A DNA stretch of 31,704 bases. Source: an uncultured Lachnospiraceae bacterium. Its GTDB lineage: Bacteria; Bacillota; Clostridia; Lachnospirales; Lachnospiraceae. A program made the translations under genes and the position numbers. Below, in pieces: positions 14,868 to 24,142 of the stretch; positions within the stretch are counted from its first letter, which is position 1; every line of letters begins with the position of its first letter. The notes under the pieces are model-generated. The model saw nothing but the letters and a program-made list of their open reading frames with translations, did not search any database and was not told where the DNA came from. Location of the stretch: contig CAJUCC010000060.1 in NCBI GenBank assembly GCA_910585205.1, forward strand, positions 1-31,704, given 5' to 3'.

Positions 14868-15989
14868 TTATGCAAACTGCCGGCCCATATATCGGCCATA
14901 TGCAGCGGACAATGCATTCAAATGCTCCCGCTTCGTTTCCATGCCGGGATGAATGTAACGGTTCAATGTGATCTTCACATCCGAATGTCCCAGTATTTCA
15001 CTGAGACTTTTTACATCCGCGCCGCTGGCAACGCAGTTTGTGGCAAAGGTATGGCGGAGAATATGGAAATTTTTGCGTTCGATTCCCGCATTTTTCAAAT
15101 ACTGATAAAAGCGGTTCTGGTAGGTGCGCGGCTCCGCCGGCCGGTTTTGATTGATCACATAGCATCCCCTTCCATAATATGGAAATAAAAGTCTGACCAC
15201 TCCATCGGACAGCGGAATTTCACGTTTGGAAAAAACGCTTTTCGGAACGTCTTCCATTAAAACCGTTTTGCTCGCTGCCCCGTCTACCGCAATCCGCTGT
15301 ACCGTCCGGTTTACATGCAGCAGTTTCTCCTCCAGATCAATATCCTCCCATTTCAGGGCGCAGATCTCCCCAAGCCGCAGACCGGTGGAAATACAGATCA
15401 TAATGCCGGCTTTGTAAATATCCATTTCTTCATACAGAAAATGAAAAAGCCGCGCCTGTTCCGAATAATTCAGAACTTCGACCGGTTTGTACGGCATGCG
15501 CAGTTTCCTGACGGAAAAACTTGCGGGAATCTCATGGTAATGCTTCTCCGCATAAGAGAGAATCTGATTAATCACACAGGCAATGCTCCGCAGCGAACTC
15601 TCCGACAAAGCACAGGACTCCGGGCATTCCAGAATTTCCCGGATCATCTCTCCGCTCAGTTGCGATACCGGATAACCGCCGAGCGCTTTCCTGATATGGT
15701 TTTCATAGGTATTGCGGTATTTTCGATAGGTCGCATATTTTTTTAACCGCTTCACGGTGAACAGCCATTCTTCGGCAGCCGTTTCAAACAGAGGAGACTC
15801 TCCACGGTTTCCCCTGTGCAAAAGTTTTGTATTTTGTTTTCGCTCCGCCAGCTTTTCTTTTACCTCGGCATAAGTCTTTCCGTACACCGAGCGGGCAACG
15901 CGCCGTTGATCGTATGCGTCATACGACATATACCTGCCTTCCCATCGTCCGTCCTTCCTCTTTCTGATATTTTCTCCACGTCTTGTCAT
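14868..15989 (-). CDS. Tyrosine recombinase / phage-type integrase
   Basis: Site-specific recombinase (373 aa). It has an N-terminal arm-type DNA-binding segment (about 1-60, 'RKRKDGRWEGRY'), a SAM-like core-binding domain (about 65-165) and a C-terminal catalytic domain. Catalytic residues are all present: R205 in 'STGLRLGEICALKW', K255, H309-x-x-R312 in 'HILRHTFAT', H335 and the nucleophile Y345. The start has an AAAGGAGGAAA site. No excisionase, relaxase or phage gene is next to it, so the element is either minimal, decayed or a domesticated recombinase. It lies between spoIVB and the TPR/DUF4037 gene, inside a neighbourhood that is contiguous in Bacillus. Confidence 0.92.
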   Translation of the reverse strand: MTRRGENIRKRKDGRWEGRYMSYDAYDQRRVARSVYGKTYAEVKEKLAERKQNTKLLHRGNRGESPLFETAAEEWLFTVKRLKKYATYRKYRNTYENHIRKALGGYPVSQLSGEMIREILECPESCALSESSLRSIACVINQILSYAEKHYHEIPASFSVRKLRMPYKPVEVLNYSEQARLFHFLYEEMDIYKAGIMICISTGLRLGEICALKWEDIDLEEKLLHVNRTVQRIAVDGAASKTVLMEDVPKSVFSKREIPLSDGVVRLLFPYYGRGCYVINQNRPAEPRTYQNRFYQYLKNAGIERKNFHILRHTFATNCVASGADVKSLSEILGHSDVKITLNRYIHPGMETKREHLNALSAAYGRYMGRQFA

Positions 15990-16060
15990 GAGATTTCCTC
16001 CTTTGTATGACCCTTATTTGGGCCAACAATAGCATAAAAACGCGAAAAGCAAAAAACAAA

Positions 16061-16104
16061 AAAGCAAAAAGAACTGCCGGCTTTTTCCAATCCGAAGTTC
16101 TCTT
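16061..16104 (-). terminator. Terminator of spoIVB
   Basis: On the minus strand a stem between plus positions about 16068-16080 and 16091-16103 (AAAGAACTGCCGG / CCGAAGTTCTCTTT with mismatches) is followed by TTTTTGCTTTTTTG. It lies about 57 bases behind the spoIVB stop and ahead of the integrase gene. Confidence 0.7.
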
Positions 16105-16160
16105 TGCTCGCCAGGAAGAAACGACGTCTCCGTCCCGAATCCTCTGCCGGTCTGCTGTTG

Positions 16161-17411
16161 TCACCGGCTCCCGTCCATCATCTCCTCGATAAAGATCCCG
16201 TACCCTTTCGTGGCGTCCTGCACGAACACATGCGTCACTGCTCCGACCAGCTTTCCATCCTGCAGAATGGGCGCGCCGCTCATCCCCTGTATAATGCCGC
16301 CGGTTTCCGCAATCAGTTCTGTATCGGTAATCTGTAAAACAATCTCTCTGTTTATATGTTCCCTGTCATACGTAATATCCGTTATCTGCACATCATACAG
16401 CTTTGCCTCCTCGCCGTCGAGACTGCACAGTATTTTGGCCGGCCCCACCTTTGTCTCCTGTTTCAGCGCAATCGGCACCGGTCCGAACGGCACCGCTGTC
16501 TCCAGTTTCTCCCCGCACTGTCCGAATATTCCTTTGTCGTTATTTCTGCTGATAACACCGAGAATATGATCGTCCGCATAATCGATCAGTCCCGTCAGCT
16601 CCCCGGGTCTGCCCGCCTCTCCTTTTCTGACCCCGATAATATCCGTATGGTACAGTGTTCCTTTGCTCAAAGCCATCAGCGTGCTGGTATCCATATCGTT
16701 GATGCCGTGGCCCAGCGCGCCAAAACCGCCGTTGTCGTCAATATAGGTCAGGGTTCCCACCCCCTGCGCATTGTCCCGGATCCAGATACCGATTTTATAG
16801 GTGCCCGCCTGGTCTCTGACCGGAACCGTCTTTACATCGAACACCGATTCGCCCCGCCTGACAGTCAGAATCAGATCGTTCTCCCCGATCTCCTGCAGTG
16901 TGTTCATAAACATCTTTTTGCCGGTGACATCCTCCCCGTTCATACGCAGTATATAATCACCGCTTTTGAGCACATGCTGCGCCGGGGAATACCGCCCCCC
17001 GTCATATCCGGTAAAGTCCCCGGTTCCCACGACCAGCACTCCGTCCGTCTTGACATAAATACCGATCGGAATCCCCGCAGGAATTACCGTGCTCCCTTCT
17101 ATTACCTGTACTTGTACCTGTTTCAGAGGCAGGATGCCGAACAGTCTGACATCCATCTCGTAACTGTTTTTTTCATTGGCATAAAAGATCAGCGGCTGAT
17201 TCAGGCTCACCGGAATGGCCGCATCACCGGACGCCCGCAGCATGCCGGACGCCGGAAGCGCCAGATTCATCCGCTCCTGCTCTCCCACCCGTATTTTAAT
17301 CCGGTCCGGCGTTCGATGCCAAAGGGACAGATACAGGGCACACAAGAGCAGGCAGAAGGCATTCCCCAGACAGACGCACAGAATACGTCGGTATGTCTTC
17401 CTTCTTTCCAT
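16161..17411 (-). CDS. spoIVB: SpoIVB, sporulation serine peptidase
   Basis: Forespore-secreted S55 peptidase (416 aa) that, in Bacillus, cleaves SpoIVFA to release pro-sigma-K processing. A single N-terminal membrane/signal segment (about 10-30) is followed by a PDZ domain (about 105-190, 'GIPIGIYVKTDGVLVVGTG', 'LKSGDYILRMNG'). The peptidase domain has the catalytic His near 235 ('FGALGHGI') and the catalytic Ser at 378 ('GMSGAPI'). It appears intact and full length. It lies behind recN, separated by a terminator, so it has its own promoter, probably a forespore sigma-type one that I could not identify with confidence. In Bacillus spo0A would follow directly; here an integrase gene does. Confidence 0.95.
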   Translation of the reverse strand: MERRKTYRRILCVCLGNAFCLLLCALYLSLWHRTPDRIKIRVGEQERMNLALPASGMLRASGDAAIPVSLNQPLIFYANEKNSYEMDVRLFGILPLKQVQVQVIEGSTVIPAGIPIGIYVKTDGVLVVGTGDFTGYDGGRYSPAQHVLKSGDYILRMNGEDVTGKKMFMNTLQEIGENDLILTVRRGESVFDVKTVPVRDQAGTYKIGIWIRDNAQGVGTLTYIDDNGGFGALGHGINDMDTSTLMALSKGTLYHTDIIGVRKGEAGRPGELTGLIDYADDHILGVISRNNDKGIFGQCGEKLETAVPFGPVPIALKQETKVGPAKILCSLDGEEAKLYDVQITDITYDREHINREIVLQITDTELIAETGGIIQGMSGAPILQDGKLVGAVTHVFVQDATKGYGIFIEEMMDGSR

Positions 17412-17454
17412 TGCCTCACTTCCTTTCCTGTAATAAGACAGAAATCCACAACAT

Positions 17455-17484
17455 AAAAAAGCATCAAACAGCGATGCTTTTTTT
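17455..17484. terminator. Bidirectional terminator behind recN
   Basis: AAAAAAGCATC and GATGCTTTTTTT arms (17455-17465 / 17473-17484) with a 7-base loop. T-runs on both strands; it ends the ten-gene operon. Confidence 0.88.
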
Positions 17485-17511
17485 AGTATGTGAACAAACA
17501 GGAATTTTACT

Positions 17512-19197
17512 TTAGTATTGTTTTGTATGCTCTGCCAATTCTTTCATTTCTTTTGCATTGGAAATGGCCGCATCGGTCAGAAGATCACTGCCAAGCAGTC
17601 TTGCCAGCTCTTTTGTACTCTCCGTCTCATCCAACAGGAAAATGTCGGTTCGCGTCTGTTTTCCCTCCTGTTTTTTTTCGATTTTAAAATGTTGATCGGC
17701 CATAGCCGCAATCTGCGGCAGATGGGTAATGCAGATAATCTGATGTTCCCGGCCGAGCCAGGCCAGCTTTTTCGAAACCTGCCATGCGGTCCTGCCGCTG
17801 ATGCCCGCATCAATTTCATCAAAAATCAGCGTATCGATGGCATCTTTTTCCGCCATCACGGTTTTCAGTCCAAGCATAATCCGCGACAGTTCCCCGCCGC
17901 TGGCAATGCTCCCGAGCGGTTTCACCGGTTCCCCCGGATTGGTCGAAATCAAAAATTCCGCATCGTCAAACCCGCCCGCCCCCGCCTTTTCGGGATTCTG
18001 GCTGAGCTGAATCCGAAAAGTCACATCCAGAAAGTTCAGGTCATGCAGCGCCTGCGTCATCTTCTCTTCCAGCGCCTTTGCCTGCGTCTTCCTGATTCTG
18101 GAAATTTTGCGGCAGGATGCCAGCAGTTTCTCCCGGGCCGCCTCCAGATCCGCCTTCAGCCGTTCCACATGCATATCATAATCGTTCAGCATATCCAGAC
18201 GCTTTTTCTGTTCCCCGCGATAGGCAAGCACCTTTTCGACGGTGTTTCCGTATTTTGATTTCAGATGATTCAAAAGATCCAGACGCCGCTGTGTCTCGTC
18301 AAAAACTTCCGGTTCGAAGGCAAGTCCTTCCTCATAAGCAGCCAGTTCACGGCAGACGTCCGACACCAGCCCTTCAATCTCCGAAAGCGTCTCGGTAAAC
18401 CCGCACAGCGCTTCATCGTACGCCTCGATTCCTTTCAGTTCGCGCAGCGCCCGGCCGGCCATATCCGAGACGTTCTCTCCCTCCGAACTGCTCAGAAGGC
18501 AGCGGGCCAGTGTAACGCCTTCCAGAATCTTTCTGGCGTTCGCCATTTTCCGGTACTCTGTCTCCAGCGCTTCGTCTTCACCGGACTGCAGAGCGGCCTC
18601 GTCGATTTCGCCGATCTCAAAAGCCAGCAGCGCACATTCCTTTTCCCTTGCGGTGTCATCGCGCTCCAGTGCATCCCATTCTTTCAACAATCGCGCATAT
18701 TTTTTATATTCTCCCGCCGCTTTTTCTTTTATGCTGGCCAACGCTTCTCCGCAAAAATCATCCAGAATTTCCAGTTGTTTCCTTTTTGCCGTCAGCGATT
18801 GATGCTCATGCTGTCCGTATACATCCAACAGCACTTCCGCCAGTTCTTTGAGCTGTCTTGCCGTCATCGTCTCGCCGTTGACCCGGCATATGCTTTTGCC
18901 GGAGCCGATCTTTCTGGATATGACAAGCATGTCATCTTCCACATCCAGCAGCAGTTCCGCGCACTTTTCCCGCTGCGCGTCGCTGTCCAGCGTAAATACC
19001 AGCTCAATCAGCGCATGATCCTTACCGGTGCGTATCATATCCTTATCCGCTTTTGCGCCGAGCGCCAGATTGATCGAGCCGATAATCACGGATTTCCCCG
19101 CGCCCGTCTCTCCGGTGAGAATATTCAGACCTTTTTCAAACTGTACTTCCGTCTCCTCGATCAGGGCCAGATTTTTCACATGCAAACTATTTAACAT
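17512..19197 (-). CDS. recN: DNA repair protein RecN
   Basis: SMC-like ATPase (561 aa) for double-strand-break repair. Walker A is 'GETGAGKS' (about 29-36). A long central coiled coil runs from about 150 to 370. The ABC signature 'ASGGELSRIMLGLK' and Walker B 'DTLIFDEIDAGISG' are in the C-terminal third, followed by 'CITHLPQIAAMAD'. The start overlaps the argR end by 11 bases, implying coupled translation. Last gene of the asp23-recN operon; the argR-recN order is conserved in Firmicutes. Length and motifs are normal. Confidence 0.97.
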   Translation of the reverse strand: MLNSLHVKNLALIEETEVQFEKGLNILTGETGAGKSVIIGSINLALGAKADKDMIRTGKDHALIELVFTLDSDAQREKCAELLLDVEDDMLVISRKIGSGKSICRVNGETMTARQLKELAEVLLDVYGQHEHQSLTAKRKQLEILDDFCGEALASIKEKAAGEYKKYARLLKEWDALERDDTAREKECALLAFEIGEIDEAALQSGEDEALETEYRKMANARKILEGVTLARCLLSSSEGENVSDMAGRALRELKGIEAYDEALCGFTETLSEIEGLVSDVCRELAAYEEGLAFEPEVFDETQRRLDLLNHLKSKYGNTVEKVLAYRGEQKKRLDMLNDYDMHVERLKADLEAAREKLLASCRKISRIRKTQAKALEEKMTQALHDLNFLDVTFRIQLSQNPEKAGAGGFDDAEFLISTNPGEPVKPLGSIASGGELSRIMLGLKTVMAEKDAIDTLIFDEIDAGISGRTAWQVSKKLAWLGREHQIICITHLPQIAAMADQHFKIEKKQEGKQTRTDIFLLDETESTKELARLLGSDLLTDAAISNAKEMKELAEHTKQY

Positions 19198-19645
19198 TGC
19201 CTACGATTTCCTCAATCTTCCTCATGACATGTTCCGTATCTTCTCTTGTTCGTATGGCCATCATAATCGTGTCATCGCCGGCTATCGTACCCACGATCTC
19301 CTGCATTTTCATGGCGTCCAGTGCAGCGGCTACCGCCATCGCCATACCCGAAACCGTTTTGACGACCAGCAGATTTTCCGCCACCCCCATGGATGCAAAC
19401 CCCTCTTTCAGAACCCGGCCGTACTTATCTCCCAGAAATGCTTCCTCGTGATGAAAAGCCACATACTTCTGTCTGCCGCCGCCGATGGAAACCTTGGAAA
19501 GCTTCAATTCCCGGATGTCCCGGGAAACGGTGGCCTGTGTCACATCATACCCTGCTTCCCGCAGGCGCAGCGCCAGCTCTTCCTGTGTCCCGATGTCATA
19601 GGCCGCTATCAAATGAAGGATCTCATCCTGTCTTTTCTCTTTCAT
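19187..19645 (-). CDS. argR: Arginine repressor ArgR/AhrC
   Basis: Arginine-sensing transcription factor (152 aa). The N-terminal winged helix carries 'QATVSRDIRELKLSKV' (about 37-52), the recognition helix of ArgR. The C-terminal oligomerisation domain has 'GTIAGDDTIM' (about 118-127) with the paired Asp residues that bind arginine. It controls arginine synthesis and catabolism genes elsewhere in the genome; none are in this window. Placed between nadK (2-base gap) and recN (11-base overlap). Confidence 0.96.
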   Translation of the reverse strand: MKEKRQDEILHLIAAYDIGTQEELALRLREAGYDVTQATVSRDIRELKLSKVSIGGGRQKYVAFHHEEAFLGDKYGRVLKEGFASMGVAENLLVVKTVSGMAMAVAAALDAMKMQEIVGTIAGDDTIMMAIRTREDTEHVMRKIEEIVGNVK

Positions 19646-19647
19646 AC

Positions 19648-20505
19648 TTACTTCTCACTCATCTTATTATGTAACGCTTCCAGAAAGCTGACCTGACTCA
19701 ATTTCAATATATCCGTTGTCCTTTCCGATCTCGTCACCACAATCCGATCCCCCAGCGCCAGACTGACCGCATGCCCGCCGTCAAAATTCAGCTCCGCCCG
19801 AAACGGCACATCCTTTTTCCGGGCCGCCATCTCCACGACAACCTCATCCCCGGCGGAAAGCACAATGCTCCTTGTATTGAGCGTATGCGGACAGACCGGC
19901 GTAATAACGAGCAGATTGGCCCCCGGTTCCACGAGCGGACCGCCTGCGGACATATTATAGCCGGTCGATCCGGTCGGTGTGGAAAAAATAACGCCGTCCG
20001 CACTGTATTCATTCAAAAACTGCCCGTTTACATATATGTGAAAATGGATAATCTGCATGGAACCGCTCCGGGTAATCACAATATCATTCAGGGCATAGGA
20101 ATGTACCGGACATTCTCCGCCCCGGTACAGCCGCCCGCAGAGCATCATCCGGCTCTCGATCTGATAACGATCCCGCAGCAAAAGATCCACGGCGTGTTCC
20201 AGATTTCCCTGTTCCACTTCCGCCAGAAAACCGAGCGTGCCCAGATTGATACCCAGAAGCGGAATATTCAGATCAACCGTATCCCGCGCCGCCTCGATCA
20301 GCGTACCGTCCCCGCCCAGCACGAGGATACACTCCGTATCGGCGGGAATCCCGGATACATCGGTATACATCCTGCCTTCCTTTTGTTCCTCCGCCACCTG
20401 TACCCGGCAGGTACACCCCGCCTCTGTCAGCAGCGTTACCACCCGCTCCGTCGTTTTCAGTCCCTGATCCTTAAAGGGATTTGTGATAACAAAAAAATGT
20501 CTCAT
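19648..20505 (-). CDS. nadK: NAD kinase
   Basis: ATP- or polyphosphate-dependent kinase that makes NADP+ from NAD+ (285 aa). The GGDGT motif ('LVLGGDGTLIEAARD', about 63-77) and the conserved 'ALNDIVITR' and 'STPTGSTGYNMSAGGPLVEP' segments are present. Its start overlaps the tlyA stop by four bases (20502-20505), and it ends 2 bases before argR. The tlyA-nadK-argR-recN order is common in Clostridia. Confidence 0.96.
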   Translation of the reverse strand: MRHFFVITNPFKDQGLKTTERVVTLLTEAGCTCRVQVAEEQKEGRMYTDVSGIPADTECILVLGGDGTLIEAARDTVDLNIPLLGINLGTLGFLAEVEQGNLEHAVDLLLRDRYQIESRMMLCGRLYRGGECPVHSYALNDIVITRSGSMQIIHFHIYVNGQFLNEYSADGVIFSTPTGSTGYNMSAGGPLVEPGANLLVITPVCPHTLNTRSIVLSAGDEVVVEMAARKKDVPFRAELNFDGGHAVSLALGDRIVVTRSERTTDILKLSQVSFLEALHNKMSEK

Positions 20506-21335
20506 AATTCCTGTCCCCCGGAAAGCGCGTTATGCGCCGCCGCTACGACGTAAGCAATCCGCTCTGCATCCGGCGCCCCGCCGTTTTCCTCCGCGCCTGC
20601 CGAATGTCTGGTCAGATACAGCAGATATTCGATATTGCCCTCCGGTCCCTTTACCGGTGAAAAGGTAATATCCCGCACGACAAAGCCGGCTTCCCGTGCA
20701 AACCCCGTCACACGCCCGATTACTTCCGCGTGAACGGCCGGATCTCTTACGACACCCTTCTTTCCGACCTTTTCCCTGCCCGCCTCAAACTGAGGCTTAA
20801 TCAAGCATACCATCCCTGCCCCTTCCCGCAGCAATGCGGCAGCCGGAGGCAGAATTCTGGAAAGAGAGATAAACGATACGTCCACCGAAGCGAAATCCGG
20901 TCTGTCAGGAATATCCTCAGCGGTGACATAGCGGAAATTCGTCCGTTCCATACAGACAACCCGCGCATCCTCGCGCAGCTTCCACGCAAGCTGTCCGTGT
21001 CCCACATCAATGGCATAGACTTTTCCGGCGCCGTTTTGCAGCATACAGTCCGTAAACCCGCCGGTGGAAGCGCCGATGTCCATACAGATCATATCCTGCA
21101 GATCCAGGGAAAAGGTTTCCATCGCCTTTTCCAGTTTCAGACCGCCGCGGCTTACATATTTCAGCCCCGCGCCGCGCACCTCGATACGGCTTTTATCGGC
21201 GGCAAACACAGCGCCCGCTTTATCTTCCCGCTGTCCGTTGACGAAAACATTTCCCGCCATAATAACGGCTTTCGCCTTTTCCCGCGACGCCGCAAGCCCC
21301 TGTTTCACCAGCAGCACATCCAACCGTTCCTTCAT
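20502..21335 (-). CDS. tlyA: TlyA-family rRNA 2'-O-methyltransferase (hemolysin A-like)
   Basis: S4 RNA-binding domain (about 1-60, 'ERLDVLLVKQGLAASREKAK') joined to an FtsJ/RrmJ-type SAM methyltransferase. The SAM-binding loop is 'CMDIGASTGGFTDCM' (about 84-98), and 'YAIDVGHGQLAWKLR' and 'KPQFEAG' follow. The mycobacterial homologue methylates 16S and 23S rRNA; the target here is inferred. 277 aa with a short extra C-terminal tail after the methyltransferase core. It overlaps dxs and nadK by four bases each. Confidence 0.93.
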   Translation of the reverse strand: MKERLDVLLVKQGLAASREKAKAVIMAGNVFVNGQREDKAGAVFAADKSRIEVRGAGLKYVSRGGLKLEKAMETFSLDLQDMICMDIGASTGGFTDCMLQNGAGKVYAIDVGHGQLAWKLREDARVVCMERTNFRYVTAEDIPDRPDFASVDVSFISLSRILPPAAALLREGAGMVCLIKPQFEAGREKVGKKGVVRDPAVHAEVIGRVTGFAREAGFVVRDITFSPVKGPEGNIEYLLYLTRHSAGAEENGGAPDAERIAYVVAAAHNALSGGQEL

Positions 21336-23236
21336 CTCCCGGCTCCTTCGCCCGTCCGGGCTCCCGTATCGGCACAGGCCGACGCATAGGCGGTGACAAT
21401 ACGTTTCAATACGGTATCCGCATCGATACCCACTTCCTGATACAGCAGCGCCACATTGCCGTGTTCCACATACTCGTCGGGAATGGCTACCGCAAGCATC
21501 CGGCAGGTTCCGTGCAGGCTGTCCATATATTCCCGCACCTTTTCGCCGAATCCGCCGCTCGCCACATTTTCCTCCATTGTCACAAGCAGTTTATGGCTCT
21601 GCGCCATCTCCCGGATCATCTCCTCGTCGATCGGTTTGACGAATCTGGCATTGATAAGACTGCACGCGTATCCCATATCCTTCAGCCCTTTTCGCACCGC
21701 AACGGCGGTTTTCACCATACTGCCCGCCGCCACCAGCACAATGTCCTCTTCTTCATACAATATTTCACTCTTGCCGAGTTCAATGGGGCTGCGAAACTCT
21801 TTCAGACCGTCATAAGCGCTGCCCCGCGGATAGCGGACCGCAGCGGGACGCTCCAATGCCAGCGCAAATTTCAGCATATCCGAAAGTTCCCATTTATTTT
21901 TGGGCGCCAGAATATGCATCCCCGGAATGCTGGACAGATAGGAAAGGTCAAAAATGCCCTGATGCGTCTCGCCGTCGCTTCCGACCAGTCCCGCCCGGTC
22001 CACCGCAAAGACAACCGGCAGGTTCTGGATGCAGACATCATGCAATATCTGGTCATAGGCGCGCTGGAGGAAAGACGAGTATACCGCCACAATGGGTTTC
22101 ATACCGCCAGCCGCCAGCCCGGCCGCAAAGGTCACGGCGTGCTGTTCCGCAATGCCCACATCAAAGAACCGCTCCGGATACAGATTGCGGAACCGCTTCA
22201 GTCCCGTGCCGTCCGGCATGGCCGCCGTAATCGCCGCCACCTTTTCATCGCGCGCACCCAGTTTGGTCATAACCGTGGAAAAAACATCCGTATAATTGGG
22301 CGCCGTTTTGGGATTGGCCGGAAGCCCCGTCTCCACGTCAAACGGCTCCGTCCCGTGGAAGCGGGCCGGGTGCCGCTCCGCCGGCGCAAATCCCTTCCCT
22401 TTCTCGGTGATGGCATGTATCAGCACCGCATTTTTGCAGCGCTTGGCCTCGCGGATCACCTTCATCATAGCCTCCACATTATGACCGTCCACCGGTCCCA
22501 GATAGGTGACACCCATATCCTCAAAAAACATGCCCGGAATGACAAGGTGCTTCACGCTGCTCTTGGCCCGCCGGATACTTTTCACGATCCGTTCGCCGCG
22601 GGGTACATTCTGTAGTGCATTGTACACCCCTTCTTTTAAATCCAGATACCCGTTCGCGGTACGGATATTATTCAGATATTTTGACACACCCCCGACATTT
22701 TCGGAGATGGACATATTGTTATCATTGAGTATAATAATAAAATTCGTTTTTAACTGCGCCGCATTGTTCAATGCCTCATAGGCCATGCCGCCGGTCAGCG
22801 AACCGTCGCCGATGACCGAGATAATGGTACGCTGTTCCCCCAGTAAATCTCTGGCTTTCACAAGGCCAAGCCCGGCGGAAATGGAAGTGGAGCTGTGCCC
22901 GGTATCGAAGCAGTCGCACTCGCTCTCCTTGCGCTTGGGAAACCCGCTCATGCCGCCGTATTTTCTGAGCATGGCAAAGCCCTCCCGCCGGCCGGTCAGA
23001 AGCTTGTGCGTGTACGCCTGATGTCCCACATCCCATATAATCTTGTCATTCGGCAGATCAAGGCTCAGATGCAGCGCCATCGTCAGCTCCACGGCGCCCA
23101 GATTCGAGCCCAGATGCCCGCCGGTGACACTAATCTTTTCGATCAGAAACTGCCGGATTTCCTCTGCAAGCGCCGTATAGTCCTCTTTTTTTATTTTCTT
23201 AATATCGTTCTCTTTTGCAATTTTCTCCAGAAGCAT
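21332..23236 (-). CDS. dxs: 1-deoxy-D-xylulose-5-phosphate synthase
   Basis: Thiamine-diphosphate enzyme of the MEP isoprenoid pathway, joining pyruvate and glyceraldehyde 3-phosphate (634 aa). TPP/metal motif 'GDGSLTGGMAYEALNN' (about 143-158); 'DVGIAEQHAVTFAAG' and 'VDRAGLVGSDGETHQG' mark the pyrimidine domain. The start has an AAAGGAG site. It stands next to ispA, giving two isoprenoid genes in a row, and overlaps tlyA by four bases. A short extra tail (TGARTGEGAGR) follows the usual C-terminus. Confidence 0.97.
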   Translation of the reverse strand: MLLEKIAKENDIKKIKKEDYTALAEEIRQFLIEKISVTGGHLGSNLGAVELTMALHLSLDLPNDKIIWDVGHQAYTHKLLTGRREGFAMLRKYGGMSGFPKRKESECDCFDTGHSSTSISAGLGLVKARDLLGEQRTIISVIGDGSLTGGMAYEALNNAAQLKTNFIIILNDNNMSISENVGGVSKYLNNIRTANGYLDLKEGVYNALQNVPRGERIVKSIRRAKSSVKHLVIPGMFFEDMGVTYLGPVDGHNVEAMMKVIREAKRCKNAVLIHAITEKGKGFAPAERHPARFHGTEPFDVETGLPANPKTAPNYTDVFSTVMTKLGARDEKVAAITAAMPDGTGLKRFRNLYPERFFDVGIAEQHAVTFAAGLAAGGMKPIVAVYSSFLQRAYDQILHDVCIQNLPVVFAVDRAGLVGSDGETHQGIFDLSYLSSIPGMHILAPKNKWELSDMLKFALALERPAAVRYPRGSAYDGLKEFRSPIELGKSEILYEEEDIVLVAAGSMVKTAVAVRKGLKDMGYACSLINARFVKPIDEEMIREMAQSHKLLVTMEENVASGGFGEKVREYMDSLHGTCRMLAVAIPDEYVEHGNVALLYQEVGIDADTVLKRIVTAYASACADTGARTGEGAGR

Positions 23237-23248
23237 CGCATACTCCTT

Positions 23249-24142
23249 TTAATGGCTTCTCGTAATCAAAGCCTCCACCAACTGCTCCAAAAACAGATTC
23301 CTGTTTCCGAACGACTGCAGCACGGAAACAGCCTCCCGGGAAAGTCTCTTCTGATCTTCTCTGGCCTGTTCCAGTCCCTTTAACGTAACATATGTTACTT
23401 TATGGTTCTTTTCATCACTGCCGGCCGATTTGCCCAAATCCGCCGTCGTTCCCGTCACATCCAGTATGTCGTCCTGTATCTGAAACGCCACGCCGATATT
23501 ATATCCGATCGTTTCCAGTTTCGCCAGATCTTCCTCGCAGGCGCCGGCAAGCGCAGCCCCTGTCATCAGTGCGCTCTGAATCAGCGCCGCCGTCTTGTGC
23601 GCGTGGATAAATAACAGCTGTTCTTCCGTTACCCGACTGCCCATATCCTCCGCCTCAATATCCGCACACTGACCGCCGATCATACCGTATACGCCGGCCT
23701 TTTGTGCGAACAGCGTCAGCGCCCTGCCGATCTGCACGGCATTGCCGCCCAGTGCAAACGCCTGTACCGCCGTCTCAAACGCCAAATTTAGCAAACCGTC
23801 TCCGGCCAGAATCGCCATGGCTTCTCCATATATAACATGTGTTGTCTTTCTGCCTCTGCGATATTCGTCATTGTCCATAGCCGGCAGATCGTCATGAACA
23901 AGGGAATACGTGTGTATCATTTCGATTGCCGCCAGAAAAGGCGCAATCTCGCTGCCGCTGCCGCCGAACATCGCATATGCCTCCCGCATCAGCATCGGCC
24001 GCAGCCGTTTTCCGCCTGCCAGAACGGAATAATTCATCGCGGCCAGCACCGTCTTCTGCAGTCCCTTCTCCGCCGGCAGGTAGCGTGAAATAATCGCTTC
24101 GATCTCCCTGACTTTCTTTTCCTGTTCTTCCTTAAAATTCAT
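23249..24142 (-). CDS. ispA: Farnesyl/geranyl diphosphate synthase
   Basis: Trans-isoprenyl diphosphate synthase (297 aa from the chosen start). First aspartate-rich motif 'LVHDDLPAMDND' (DDxxD type) and second 'FQIQDDILDVTG' are both intact, as is 'GGKRLRPML' for diphosphate binding. I prefer the ATG at 24142 ('MNFKEEQ', GGTGG five bases ahead), which overlaps the xseB end by 11 bases; an in-frame ATG at 24160 has no ribosome site. Product chain length (C15 versus C20) is not settled by sequence alone. The gene links exonuclease VII genes to dxs as in B. subtilis. Confidence 0.95.
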   Translation of the reverse strand: MNFKEEQEKKVREIEAIISRYLPAEKGLQKTVLAAMNYSVLAGGKRLRPMLMREAYAMFGGSGSEIAPFLAAIEMIHTYSLVHDDLPAMDNDEYRRGRKTTHVIYGEAMAILAGDGLLNLAFETAVQAFALGGNAVQIGRALTLFAQKAGVYGMIGGQCADIEAEDMGSRVTEEQLLFIHAHKTAALIQSALMTGAALAGACEEDLAKLETIGYNIGVAFQIQDDILDVTGTTADLGKSAGSDEKNHKVTYVTLKGLEQAREDQKRLSREAVSVLQSFGNRNLFLEQLVEALITRSH

